Assembly (NCBI GenBank): GCA_963930655.1
Contig: OZ005603.1
Coordinates: 19,057,001 to 19,121,000 of the forward strand
Direction of reading: 5' to 3'
DNA from: Myrica gale
Taxonomy: Eukaryota > Streptophyta > Magnoliopsida > Fagales > Myricaceae
Length of the DNA stretch: 64,000 nt
Position 1 is the first letter of the stretch, and each line of letters starts with the position of its first letter. Below, one piece after another: positions 35,698 to 46,338 of this stretch. The notes beneath the pieces were generated by a model. It did not search any database, had not been told where the DNA came from, and was given only the letters and a program-made list of their open reading frames with translations. A program made the position numbers and the translations under genes.

Positions 35698-36446
35698 TAA
35701 AATGATCTCTCTTTTCACTTTAGAAATACGCAGCAAATAAAGTTAATATGTTGTTGTAGCCAAAAGCAGACAGTTACAAAAGGGCTTATGATGGATAAAG
35801 AATTTATGGGTGACATTCAGAAATGCAACCAAAGCATATTGGATATAAGCAAAAGCAATTAGCAATGATACTTGGACACAAACAATCACACACCTTTAGA
35901 TATTCTCCTAGAATGTACATACAAACAAATAAATAACCTATCTGCACCACGCATACAATATGAAAAACACATCAAGGTACATTACCATGTTTCATAATGT
36001 CTTGCATGTGTGTTACCAGAACAAGCACATTAAATCCTTCATACAATAAAATTGCACAACACAAGATGGACTTCACAGGAGAAGTCTGAAAATCCCAATT
36101 TGATCATTGCTCTTTTTTTGGTGCAAGTAGAATACCATTGCTTGATCACAGTTTTATCTAAAAACTGACTTCCTGCTATGCAAAATTAGTCCTTTCTTGA
36201 GTGAATAAGCGGCATTTAGAAGATAAATAGTTCCCCATGCTATGAAAAGTTGTCATCGAATGTCCTGTGCATTTGCTTTTAAGTGTTTAGTAAAACAAAC
36301 CAAATAGAAAAACAGGTTTCCCAATAATGAAGCATCTGGTGTGTACAGAGCATGTATCAAAACAAATGTTGGAGAACCTTTGACATTGTCAATATGTATA
36401 AAACCTTTCTGAATAGTGTCAACTCGAGCATTAAAATTCTCACTAG
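35698..36446. other. Cyclin-T intron, no gene seen
   Basis: AT-rich intron sequence. At 36105-36142 a direct repeat CATTGCT flanks a short insert that reads CTACTTGCACC plus seven A on the minus strand. It is a possible ultra-short LINE insertion like those at 27731 and 46109. Confidence 0.5.
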
Positions 36447-36451
36447 AAACT

Positions 36452-36934
36452 TGATAGGTCCCAGTCAAAGCCAAGATAATATTCTCTTCGGGTGAGAATT
36501 GTACCACAAGTATTTGATAGATTTCTCTCCTTTTTTTTGGGCGAGAGTATACCACAAGTCTTTGAATAATTCTCTTCCGGTGAGAAATAAACCGTAATAT
36601 TTGAATAAGCTAAAGCTCGACACTTTCTGGGCTGCTTTAAGTAAGCCAAGCCGTTTACAATCATGCCCAAAATAAAGGGTAACTAGTAGCTAACTAATCG
36701 ACTCAAACACGTAAAGTAAAACAGAGCATAAACAATGCCCCAAAACAGAACACCAACGGAAAGCAAAACACGTAAAATACGTAACTCCTTAAAGACCCAT
36801 TCCTGCGTAACAAACTCCAGCTTCCCACGTTCCCCACGTCCCTTACGACCCGTTATCAACAGCCGCATGCAACAGTTTATCCCAAATACTTGGGATTGGG
36901 TTTACGGGACCTCGTTGACTGCCGTGGCCTATCA
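36452..36934 (-). repeat. Inverted chromovirus LTR (483 bp)
   Basis: A complete LTR in the opposite orientation to the other two of this element, separated from the next LTR by AGACGACACCAGTAT. On its own it has no target duplication (AAACT left, AGACG right). Confidence 0.92.
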
Positions 36935-36949
36935 AGACGACACCAGTAT

Positions 36950-37010
36950 TGATAGGCCACGGCAGTCAACGAGGTCCCGTAAACCCAATCCCAATTATTT
37001 GGGATAAACT
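36950..37010 (+). repeat. Chromovirus 5' LTR, first 61 bp
   Basis: It starts TGATAGGCCACGGC and is cut at AAACT by the solo copia LTR. The LTR continues at 44142. Confidence 0.93.
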
Positions 37011-37637
37011 TGTTAGCCCAAGGTTGTTTTGCAAACAATCCATAATTGATTTTGATGATAACAAAAATTCTAAGTGCTTTGAAGACTTTTAGATTTTACA
37101 TTGTCAATCCACAATTTCCAAGTTATATTTCAAAATGATTGAGGTTATCTCTCTAAAATATTTCTAAGTGCACTTGAACACCATTACATAAGTTGATAAG
37201 ATCAATTTTTCATATTGTAGGTGTTTAAAGAAGTTTTGGAATGGATTGAACAATTTGAAGTTGCTGAAAAACTCTCCAGCACTTTTAAGTGTCGACACAT
37301 TGTTGAATGGTGTCGACACATTGCACTACTACCCGAGAGAGTGCATTTTCTAGAGGGAAATTTGCTTTTTAGTCACTAAGTTTTAATCTCGTTTTATTTT
37401 TAGTCATAAAACTTCATGTTTCAAATTTTTAGTCCTCAATCTTTCAATGAAATAAAATATTAGTCCAACCGTTACCTTCCGTTAGTCTAATTAACGAAAT
37501 AGTGGTCCACGTCAGTCCCAATTTCCACGAAGCCAACCCACTTCCATGTTAGCCCCTCAATATTTAACTTGTAGCTTAAACGACATATAGACCATTCTAC
37601 CAGTCTATTTGCTTCTGTAACTCTTCAAGAAACCACA

Positions 37638-37875
37638 ATGCCGAGCACCACCATCCTCTTCCTCCTGGGCCTCCTCTTCTCCATCACCGCACCTAGGACA
37701 ACCAAAACTCCCTTCCTCTTCCTCTTCTTCTTCCACACCACCAAAACCATTCTTCCCATCCCATCCCTCCGCGAATCCTCCTTCTCCTTCCCCAACTGCC
37801 CTCAACACCTTCCCAGCCAATATTTCCGACCTCTTCCTGCCCCAACCCAACTCCTCCTCCATCTCCCACCGCCAC
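37638..37875 (+). pseudogene. Captured N-terminal fragment of a type I formin gene
   Basis: The ATG at 37638 opens MPSTTILFLLGLLFSITAP, a signal-peptide-like start. One frame over it continues PPKPFFPSHPSANPPSPSP, FPANISDLFLPQ, then (beyond the nested LTR, from 41021) SHRHLIAIAVSVSLLISAL, a membrane segment. Signal peptide, Pro-rich outside part, the FPANIS block and one membrane pass are typical of plant membrane formins, which nucleate actin at the cell cortex. The actin-binding FH1 and FH2 domains are absent. The frame is shifted once near 37695. Confidence 0.62.
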
Positions 37876-40800
37876 TGTCACGCCCCGAACGCTAGCCCGA
37901 AGGGGGTTAATGACAGCCGCGAACATCCAATCAATGAATGTTCCAGCGTTTCTCTTAATCATGCAGCGGATTTTTTTTTTATACAAATACATAAAACACC
38001 TACAACTGAGAGAGATGGGCCAAAGAGATTTACATAAACTTCAACTTACACAATTGACTACAACGGCAATAGTGAAAGCATCCAAATTACATGTCATGTC
38101 TGCATGACTGAAGTACAAGTCCTAAGGGATTCCAACAAAACCTTTATATGGACCTACTCATAACATATAAGTAATACATCTTGAATCCTTATACACATAA
38201 CATAGACATTCACAGGATGCCTGATAGTACTTCCTATGAACTCTTCAACTTCTGATTCTGATAACCACGACTAAGATACTAGACATCAAAAACCTTGAAC
38301 TCTAATAGTCCGAATAACCCATGACCACCACACGACGGAGGCTCATGATGACTCTTCAAAATTACATCTAACCTTTAATGAACAACAAAGAGGGATGAGG
38401 ACGTTCCCATCGGTCCCTCTTCTAGATTTTCCCACCTGAATTGTTATCTGGAATGATACAATTTAAAACATCTGTGAGTCGAAAGACTCAGTAAGGAATT
38501 ATAATTAAAACATGAGCTTGAAATCATGGTTTGGAAATATGAACTTGAAATCGTGAGTTTGAAACCATGAACTTATTCTTTGAACTCATAATCTTGAACT
38601 TGAAATCATACACTTGCTTTTAAACTTGAAATCATCATGAACTCGATATCATAATGAACTTAAAATTATAAGCATGCACTTGACTTAAAATCATAAGCAT
38701 GCGCTTAAACTTGAAATAATTACAAACTTGAACATAATGTAATTCAAGTACAACTTGAAATATCATGAGCTTTAACTTTAAATAATCACAAACTTGAACT
38801 TTAAATATCATGTATCCGTATATAATTCATGCATGATCATGAATCGTGATGCACGTGTATGCCTCATGATTGCATATGCACATGCACTTGCTCTTTTAAA
38901 CATCTCTTATACTTATAAAGCTCTTTCATTTGGAAAATCTTTTCCATTCTTATCCTATGGGCTACTTGAGCTCCATTTACCCCTGGCATCAGGGTTGTGC
39001 GTTCCCGTTGGAACTGTCCCCTATTTCCCTTGGGGACCTTACATATGGTCGAGCTAGCACACCTTCTCAATGTCCTTCAGTGGCTAGACACGACTCTTGG
39101 AGGTTCACACCTTCTTGCAAGCATCCTTCAGTGTGATTGCACATACCTCCTGGACTACCCATCCTTCTTGCAAGCATCCTTCGGTATGGGTGTCCTAGGT
39201 GACATCCATCCTTCACGTAAACGTCCTTCGGTATGGATGCACCTTCTTGACTTGGTACGGTACCGACCGACTTGGGTTCATTAACTTACTTGAAACTTAA
39301 CGTAAAGTAGCATAAAAATGGTACTTTCATTTGCATAAAATTTCTCCTTCTTTCTTATGAGAAAAATAAATGCAAATGCAATTGCTCATGACGTGCTCAT
39401 GTCATGCTTGATGATGAGTAATCAACTTATCATAAAATGTTTCTAATGCTCTTGATAGTTCGTGCTTAATGACAAATATCTCATAAACCTTTCATGTTTA
39501 TTTGCACAAAAACTTCTTTCATGCTTTCATACAAATACGTATACGATGTCATGCTTGTTGAGAAATAACTTGTCATGCGTGGTTATAAACATGTTATGCT
39601 TATTCATAAAAACATGCTGTGTATCATTCCAGTTTTGTAAAGCGTAAGTTGCTACTTACTATTTTCACTTACAAACGTAAGCTCCTCTTACTTTGCTTGC
39701 TTGTGGGTTGAATGCCCCTTTACCTACAATTGGATCATACCATTGTTATTCATAGGTTTACTAGACGTATAGAGTAATCAATCAATTACTCACGCTTCAT
39801 CATACAAAATCGTCCTTATTCCTCATTCAATATCTCATACTTATTCCTCGATCAATATCTCATACTTTGTCATACACATACTTCATCGTACAAAATCATC
39901 CAACGCCCACGAAATTTGCCCCAAGTGCCCTCCTCATATAACCTCATATACAAGACGTAGACTTTACACATACAACTCAAAACTTCCAACCAAAAACAAT
40001 GATTTCATCACTAGAACAAAGGTTATTGCATCTATTTCACTCCCTTTGGTCTTTTATCAAACACCTAGTATGCAAGTTGGTTTCTCTTGGGTTTATAAAT
40101 TCCCAAATCTAACCACACTCTCCATGGCTTTGTGCACAATCCATACAACTCTCTAAAACTCACTAGATCTACATTTTCTTCAAAGAAAACACATGAATCT
40201 CAAGGAGAAATCTAACAACACACAACCATCAAAACAACCAAGGAGAAACTAACAACACACAACCATCAACCATTCAAAAGAAAAAGAGAACATAGGTGAA
40301 AATGGGTATGGCTTGGCCGGCCATAAGCACTCACCTTCTTCTCTCTCTCTTTCTTTCTCTCCTTCCTTTCTTCTTCTTCTTTTCTCCTTCTTCTTTCTTT
40401 CTTTTCTTCTCTTCTCTTCTTCGGTGGGGAGCTAGGGCAAAATGACTTGTGGGAAAGGGGGGGTTGCCTTATACGTAAAGGGCTTGGGGAAAAGACAAGG
40501 CTGCCCTCCCTTATTTCCCCCTTTTTCACATGAATTCCACCTCACGTATTTTCTAGGGATTTAGTTATATGTGTCGACACCATCACTAAAGGTGTCGACA
40601 CTGACAACACATTTAGTAGGATGTGTCGACACCATCACTCAAGGTGTCGACACTTCCAACACTTGGCCAAAGTGGGAAAAAATGTAAACTCTCGGGTTTC
40701 AGTTAGATGTGTCGACACCATCACTCAAGGTGTCGACACTTCCATCACTTGGTCAAAATCCACGGGAGTTCTGGAAAAAGGCGAACTCTCGGGTATCGGT

Positions 40801-41015
40801 CTAATGTGTCGACACTATGACCCAAGGTGTCGACACTTACAACACTTAGTCAAAATTCACTTTGGGCTCCTGAAAAAGGTAAACTTTCGGGTGTTACACT
40901 AATGTGTCGACACTTACCTCAAAAATCACAAATTTAATCATACATACACTTGCAATAATACGTACTTAAGAGGTCATAAGCAATAACTTGACAGACCTAA
41001 AATCGGGGTCTCACA
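37876..41015 (+). mobile_element. Solo LTR, CGCCCCG family, TSD GCCAC
   Basis: It starts TGTCACGCCCCGAACGC and ends ATCGGGGTCTCACA, 3140 bp. GCCAC lies on both sides (37871-37875 and 41016-41020). It has the family hairpin GAGTC-GAAA-GACTC near 38477, the GGTACGGTACC palindrome near 39256, a pyrimidine tract near 40330-40420, and the GTGTCGACAC array at 40571-40912. No gag or pol is present. Confidence 0.93.
40571..40912. repeat. Array of GTGTCGACAC palindrome pairs
   Basis: Pairs start at 40571/40592, 40623/40644, 40709/40730 and 40806/40827, each 21 bp apart. A single palindrome lies at about 40903. Unit spacing is 52, 86 and 97 bp, so pair-internal spacing is fixed while spacing between pairs is not. 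Confidence 0.93.
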
Positions 41016-41020
41016 GCCAC

Positions 41021-41069
41021 CTCATTGCAATCGCCGTCTCCGTCTCCCTCTTAATCTCCGCTCTTTTCC
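41021..41069 (+). pseudogene. Formin-like fragment, second part
   Basis: It resumes the captured formin sequence after the nested LTR and encodes the hydrophobic segment LIAIAVSVSLLISALFL. It ends at a junction with an inverted copy of the neighbouring captured gene. Confidence 0.55.
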
Positions 41070-41200
41070 TGGTACCTCACCTTCTTTGCGAACTTGTGGC
41101 TCCGCGTTCGCATCATGGTGTTTCCCCTCGACAGACGTGACTGCTTTTCCTGGTCCCTCTAAGTTGGGCTTGACTTTCTCCTCAACTTCTGGAGTCCTCT
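41070..41200 (-). pseudogene. Inverted partial copy of the captured unknown gene
   Basis: On the minus strand this matches 42020-42150 (EVEEKVKPNLEGPGKAV and AEPQVRKEGE). It shows that the element acquired or copied the same exon twice in opposite directions. A transcript across both would fold into a hairpin with a loop of about 0.8 kb. Confidence 0.85.
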
Positions 41201-41567
41201 GGCCAAACGTTTCACACCCTTTTCCAAAACTAGTTGTCGTGTGTAATGGCCAGAGTGCTTCACGCAATAACTGGTGCTGTATTGGTTGTACTTGAAAGAT
41301 TCTGGTTTTTTTGTAGAAAATGAGGGCACAAAAAGTTGGAATATGATCCCAAAACATCTTATCACTCCTGGAAAATATGAGAAAGCTTCCCAGAAACGAG
41401 TTTCTCACACAAGGATAAGAACAAGTTCCTCCCTATATTTTAATTACACTTATTTTAATTCGCACAAGATAAATAGGTGCTTCCCCAGCCATCCCAGAAC
41501 ATTGCTCTCAGCTATCACCCACCAAAAGCTTACTACTCTAAACTTGTTCATTTTGCCCTAGTCATCT

Positions 41568-42153
41568 ATGGAAGAGAACCACAGTAGCTCAAAATCTGAG
41601 GGGGTCTGTGCGAAAATCCTCACTGCAGTTTCTGTCTTTCCTGTTTACAGAACGATTCGTCGCATGTCAATATGCCAACAAGATCCCCGAACTCCCTCCC
41701 CTGCACCGCCAATCGGTACTCCTTTGGTGCAAACCATTGATATTCAAACCGAAGCGGCTGATCCTGTACATCCCAAGTCTGCAGAAGGTTCCCAACGCCT
41801 CAAAGCAATGGAGGTTCCCATCAAGTTTGACTACTCACGTCTGCACTCTGCCAATGCAAAACGCAAGCCGGCAACACAATCTTTGCCCATCCAGGCCAGC
41901 AGTCCAGGGACAAAAGTTGCTTCAGTGAAAGAGGAAACCATTCAAACCAATAAACCAGACCTTATTTCACTGCAGGGGACACAGAGGCTTGAGGAGCAGA
42001 GTAATAATGGCCGGGGAGTCAAGGCTATTTCAGAAGTTGAGGAGAAAGTCAAGCCCAACTTAGAGGGACCAGGAAAAGCAGTCACGTCTGTCGAGGGGAA
42101 ACACCATGATGCGAATGCGGAGCCACAAGCTCGCAAAGAAGGTAAGGTAGCCG
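41568..42153 (+). pseudogene. Captured fragment of an uncharacterised plant gene
   Basis: The ATG at 41568 opens MEENHSSSKSEGVCAKILTA and an open frame of about 195 codons up to a likely donor GTAAGG after RKEG. A Cys-containing N-terminus (VFPVYRTIRRMSICQQD) and a polar, charged remainder are visible; there is no membrane segment and I recognise no domain. The open frame past the donor runs on only to 42212. Its uninterrupted state inside the Pack-MULE is notable, but function is unknown. Confidence 0.5.
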
Positions 42154-42572
42154 TGTTCGAATTCAGCTTTCCCGGCAAAATCTATATCCGATTCTGCATC
42201 TCCAACTTTTGAATTCGAGTCCCAGTCCCAAAAGCTTGAAATCGAATTCTCATCCAGGTAATACCTATATTTCACTGGCAAGAATTTCTGATGTTTCAAA
42301 ACAGAGCAAAAAAAACATCGTTCTAACTTAAATGTCGTTTAAGCTACAAGTTAAATATTGAGGGGCTGACATGGAAGCGGGTTGGCTTCGTGGAAATTGG
42401 GACTGACGTGGACCACTATTCCATTAATTAGACTAACGGAAGGTAACGGTTGAACTAATATTTTATTTCATTGAAAGATTGAGGACTAAAAATTTGAAAT
42501 ATGAAGTTTTATGACTAAAAATAAAACGGGATTAAAACTTAGTGACTAAAAAGCAAATTTCCCTTTTCTAGA

Positions 42573-44136
42573 ATTCAAAGTGATTTTTTCGCTAAGTGTT
42601 GGAAGTGTCGACACATTGGAGCATGGTGTCGACACATTGAACTAACACCCAAGAGTTTGCATTTTCTGGCCTTCAAAACGATTTTTTTGACTAAGTGTTG
42701 AAGGTGTCGACACATTGAACTAATACCCGAGACTTTACATTTCAAGACCAAGTTCAATGTGTCAGCACATACAATCAATGTGTCGACACATTGTGCGAAA
42801 TTTCAGATTTCCTGGAACGACGCCAAATCGTTAAAAAAGTCTCCAAATTGACTCAAATGACCTCCAACGGCACTCTAACATTACAAGAAGACCCTTTATG
42901 ACCGTTGAAGACCTAGAAGCTATAAAAGGAAGAAGATAGAGAGAGAGAAGGTAGAGCTCGACCATCAACGAAATATCTAGAGAGAGAAAACCAATATCCA
43001 AAGTTTTTCATTTGTTGATTTCTTCAAGGCTGAAGCTCTTCATTGTCAAATATTTTCCTCTTGCTCATCATTGACAACCCAGACTTCAAATGAAGAGAAA
43101 TTTCTTGAAGAAAAGGAGGACTTGCTCATTATTCAAACACTACCTCCATTAGAGAGAGAAAGCAAGCAAGATCCAAAGTTTCCATTTGCTGATTCTTCCA
43201 AGATCAAAGCTCCCATTGTTCAATCTTCCTCCATTGCTCATTATTGACGACCTAGCCTCCAAAGAGAGAGAGATTTCTTGAAGAAGGGACAACACACTTA
43301 CAATCACATCTTGCCCTAGCTTCTAGAGAGAGAAAGTGCATTGAAAAAGAGGGAAACTCACATCTACCAAAAAGACTTGTGCTCATATCTTCCAAACTCT
43401 AGATTTCCTTTCAGAATCTAATCCTCTTGCACTCTATTGAGCTTTCCATTTGATAATTTGGCTTAGAGAGTCATTCCACATATTGTGAGATTTTCACTTG
43501 CTTATTTGGCTTAGAGAGCCATTTCACATTTTGTGTTTCATTTGCTCATTGGGCTTAGAGAGCCCTCTTTGTAGCAATTATTTGTAAAGCCTTTGAGTGT
43601 TGGGAAAACACTTGGTCCTACTTGTGAGAGTAGAAGAAATCCTCTAGGTTGTGAGGATTTGTGAGAGTGTTGAAGTGTAAGCTCGAAAAACACTTGCTCC
43701 TACTTGTGAGAGTAGAAGAAATCCTCTAGGTTGTGAGGATTTGTGAGAGTTGAAGTGTATGCTCGGAAAACACTTTGTAAAGGTTCCTTAGCACCCGTGA
43801 AGCTAAGGTGCATTCGCTATTTGGAGAATAGTGGAGGAATCCCAAGGAAGTCAATTGCCTTGGGGGTGGACGTAGGCAAGTGTTGGCCGAACCACCTAAA
43901 AATACGGTGTTATCTCTCTAACTCTATCTCTCTCATTGTTTGTCTCATAACCATAATTGTTGTGCTTTAAGCTTTATCATTTATTGCTTATAGTTGCTTA
44001 GCCTTAAACAAATTTAGACTTTCTTTTTTAATTGTTAAAACGGAGTATCTTTTAGATTTGTGTTTTTGTCAAAAAGGGGTAAAGTTTTTATAAAACCCAA
44101 TTCACCCCTCATCTTGGGTTGTCATTTAGACTCACA
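42573..44136 (+). repeat. Right part of the solo copia LTR
   Basis: It resumes the LTR after the Pack-MULE. At 43600-43790 a segment of about 95 bp ('CTACTTGTGAGAGTAGAAG...' region) occurs twice in tandem. The LTR ends at GACTCACA. No gene is supported; the open frames are short. Confidence 0.85.
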
Positions 44137-44141
44137 AAACT

Positions 44142-44569
44142 GTTGCATGCGGCAGTTGATAACGGGTCGTAAGGGACGTGGGGAACGTGGGAAGCTGGAG
44201 TTTGTTACGCAGGAATGGGTCTTCAAGGAGTTACGTATTTTACGTGTTTTTCTTTCCGTTGGTGTTCTGTTTTGGGGCACTGTTTATGCTCTGTTTTACT
44301 TTACGTGTTTGAGTCGGTTAGTTAGCTACTAGTTACCCTTTATTTTCGGCATGATTGTAAACGGCTTGGCTTACTTAAAGCAGCCCAGAAAGTGTCGAGC
44401 TTTAGCAGATAATTTATTCAAATATTACGATTTATTTCTCACCGGAAGAGAATTATTCAAAGACTTGTAGTATACTCTCGCCCAAAAAAAGGAGAGAAAT
44501 CTATCAAATACTTGTGGTACGATTCTCACCCGAAGAGAATATTATCTTGGCTTTGACTGGGACCTATCA
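44142..44569 (+). repeat. Chromovirus 5' LTR, remaining 428 bp
   Basis: It begins GTTGCATGCGG directly after the AAACT duplicate and ends CCTATCA, matching the 3' LTR from position 62 onward. Confidence 0.93.
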
Positions 44570-44570
44570 T

Positions 44571-44582
44571 TGGTATCAGAGC
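44571..44582 (+). other. Primer binding site, initiator tRNA-Met type
   Basis: TGGTATCAGAGC lies one base after the LTR end CCTATCA. Confidence 0.9.
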
Positions 44583-44584
44583 TA

Positions 44585-45145
44585 ATGGGAATCAATAAGG
44601 AGCGAATCGACCAGCTAGAAGCAGGACTGGGTGGAGTACAAGAAGGGTTACACCAGATAGAGCTCGGTATGGCTAACCGATTTCGTCATGTAGAAGAAAC
44701 TCTCAATCGCCTTTCCGATGTCTTGCTTGCAAACCAGGAGAATCCCATCCACGAACATCATCACCGAGATGGACACGAAGGAGGACGGCTGGTGGTATCG
44801 TCCAAAACGGCAAAACTTGAATTTCCTAGATTTTCAGGAGATGATCCGACAGAATGGTTCAATCGCGTGAACCAATTTTTTGAGTTCCAGAATACGCCCG
44901 AGGCACAAAGAGTTTCATTGGCCTCACTACCACTTAGAAGGGGAAGCCAACCAGTGGTGGCAGTGGATTCGCTGAATATTCCAGGAAGACGGACGCGTGC
45001 TCTCGTGGCTGAATTTTGAGGAGGAGATCTGGGCTCACTTCGGACCTTCGGAGTGCGAGGATTTCGACGAAGCCCTTTCGAGGGTCAGACAAACTGGGTC
45101 CTTGCGTGAATACCAGAAGGAATTTGAACGCTTGGGCGAACGGGT
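44585..45145 (+). pseudogene. Chromovirus gag remnant
   Basis: The ATG at 44585 (MGINKERIDQLEAGLGGVQ) follows directly on the primer site. The core KLEFPRFSGDDPTEWFNRV and FFEFQNTP is typical of gypsy gag. A shift near 44925 and a TGA near 44975 break the frame; it goes on as [15 protein letters not shown] and [11 protein letters not shown]. There it is fused to integrase sequence by an internal deletion. Confidence 0.87.
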
Positions 45146-45580
45146 GTTGTTGAAGCTCCATCCTTACCGACAACAAACAGCTTTCAAAAGGGTCCATCAT
45201 AAATTGGCAAGTCGTTTTTACGGACCCTATGTGATCTTGAAGAAATGCAGACCAGTCGCGTACAAACTCGACTTACCGGAAGGCACCCGCATTCACCCCG
45301 TATTTCATGTGTCATTACTTAAACGATACCAAGAAAAGACAGCCTTACAGAACCACAGCAGACAACATTGCCACCAGTCTCTGATGAAGGAGTGGTCGAA
45401 CTCGAACCACAATTAATTCTGGACAACCGCTGGGTCAAACAGGGAGGTCAGCTGGTTGAAGAGAGCCTAGTGCAACGGAAGCATCTACCACCGGAGGACG
45501 CCACCTGGGAACAAATAAAGAAATTGCTGAGTGAATTCTCACCGACGATCCTTGAGGACAAGGATCCACAAACGGGGGGA
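45146..45580 (+). pseudogene. Chromovirus integrase C-terminus and chromodomain remnant
   Basis: [19 protein letters not shown] and [11 protein letters not shown], then [15 protein letters not shown], are the C-terminal integrase motif block of gypsy elements. After a frame change the chromodomain-like NRWVKQGGQLVEES and LPPEDATWEQIKKL follow. The chromodomain directs insertion to marked chromatin in intact relatives. All catalytic domains have been deleted between gag and this part. Confidence 0.87.
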
Positions 45581-45584
45581 GTAT
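45571..45584 (+). other. Polypurine tract of the chromovirus
   Basis: AACGGGGGGAGTAT precedes the 3' LTR start TGATAGG. Confidence 0.85.
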
Positions 45585-46072
45585 TGATAGGCCACGGCAG
45601 TCAACGAGGTCCTGTAAACCCAATCCCAAGTATTTGGGATAAACTGTTGCATGCAGCAGTTGATAACGGGTCGTAAGGGAGGTGGGAAACGTGGGAAGCT
45701 GGAGTTTGTTACGCAGGAATGGGTCTTCAAGGAGTTATGTATTTTACGTGTTTTTCTTTCCGTTGGTGTTCTATTTTGGGGCACTATTTATGCTCTGTTT
45801 TACTTTACGTGTTTGAGTCTGTTAGTTAGCTACTATTTACCCTTTATTTCGGCATGATTGTAAACGGCTTGGCTTACTTAAAGCAGCCTAGAAAGTGTCG
45901 AGCTTTAGCAGATAACTTATTCAAATATTACGGTTTATTTCTCACTGGAAGAGAATTATTCAAAGAGTTGTGGTATACTCTCGCCCAAAAAAAAGAGAGA
46001 AATCTATCAAATACTTGTGGTACGATTCTCACCCGAAGAGAATATTATCTTGGCTTTGACTGGGACCTATCA
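45585..46072 (+). repeat. Chromovirus 3' LTR (488 bp)
   Basis: It runs from TGATAGGCCACGG to CCTATCA and is followed by the target duplicate AAACT. Confidence 0.93.
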
Positions 46073-46108
46073 AAACTTGCTCTCTTCACATTTGCTTTCC
46101 AAGTCAAA

Positions 46109-46149
46109 TTTACTACTTTATTTTTTTTTTGGGTAAGAGTTTACTACTT
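46109..46149 (-). mobile_element. Ultra-short LINE insertion with TSD TTTACTACTT
   Basis: TTTACTACTT occurs at 46109-46118 and 46140-46149. The 21 bases between them read CTCTTACCC plus ten A and TA on the minus strand. The layout matches 27731-27770. Confidence 0.6.
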
Positions 46150-46257
46150 GATTACACCATGAGATAACTAAGTTAACCAAAGACTAAAGCATGCTAAATT
46201 GAATTCAGATATGTTTATCGTAAATTTGATATCAGCTCCAAAATGTAAACAACCTAC

Positions 46258-46338
46258 CCTTGTGTCATTCTTGGCGCGTGATTGACGGAGGAAAAACAGT
46301 GACAAAATATTATTGCTGTAGCAATGGTTACCTGGGGC
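46258..46338 (-). pseudogene. Cyclin-T exon 2
   Basis: It reads PQVTIATAIIFCH and then, one base out of frame owing to a short T run, the NHA-KND region. Acceptor TGCAG and donor GTAGGT flank it. It is the start of the first cyclin fold. The lost T could be a sequencing error in a homopolymer. Confidence 0.87.

Larger units (their letters stand above)
37355..42563. mobile_element. Pack-MULE with captured formin-like and unknown gene fragments, TSD TTTTCTAGA
   Basis: TIRs are GGGAAATTTGCTTTTTAG at both ends and about 232 bp long (37355-37586 and 42332-42563), with only a few differences. The 9 bp on each side are TTTTCTAGA (37346-37354 and 42564-42572), the mark of Mutator-like transposition. 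Without the LTR at 37876-41015 the element is about 2.1 kb and has no transposase. It holds a formin N-terminus, an unknown plant gene fragment, and an inverted partial copy of the latter. Confidence 0.93.
37011..44136 (+). mobile_element. Solo copia LTR (SIRE-like family), TSD AAACT, itself interrupted
   Basis: It starts TGTTAGCCCAAGG and ends GACTCACA. The 5 bp on each side are AAACT (37006-37010 and 44137-44141). Without the MULE at 37355-42563 and its duplicate it is 1908 bp. It matches the LTRs of the copia element at 10812-21214 in the other orientation, for example TTGGCCGAACCACCTAAAAA near 43890. It carries palindrome pairs at 37289/37310 and 42605/42626, and a variant pair at 42759/42780. 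No internal copia sequence is left, so this is a solo LTR. Confidence 0.9.
36452..46072 (+). mobile_element. Internally deleted Ty3/gypsy chromovirus with an extra inverted LTR, TSD AAACT
   Basis: The element is bounded by AAACT on both sides (36447-36451 and 46073-46077). In order it contains an inverted LTR (36452-36934), 15 bp, a plus-strand LTR (36950-37010 and 44142-44569), a primer site, gag, the integrase C-terminus with chromodomain, a polypurine tract, and the 3' LTR (45585-46072). LTRs are about 488 bp with TGATAGG...CCTATCA ends. Protease, RT, RNase H and the integrase core are missing. A solo copia LTR has inserted in its 5' LTR. It lies in an intron of the cyclin-T pseudogene. 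Confidence 0.85.

Noticed and set aside
36452-36934. Inverted chromovirus LTR as an independent solo insertion
   Set aside because: The bases outside it (AAACT and AGACG) do not match, whereas AAACT matches the far end of the whole element at 46073.
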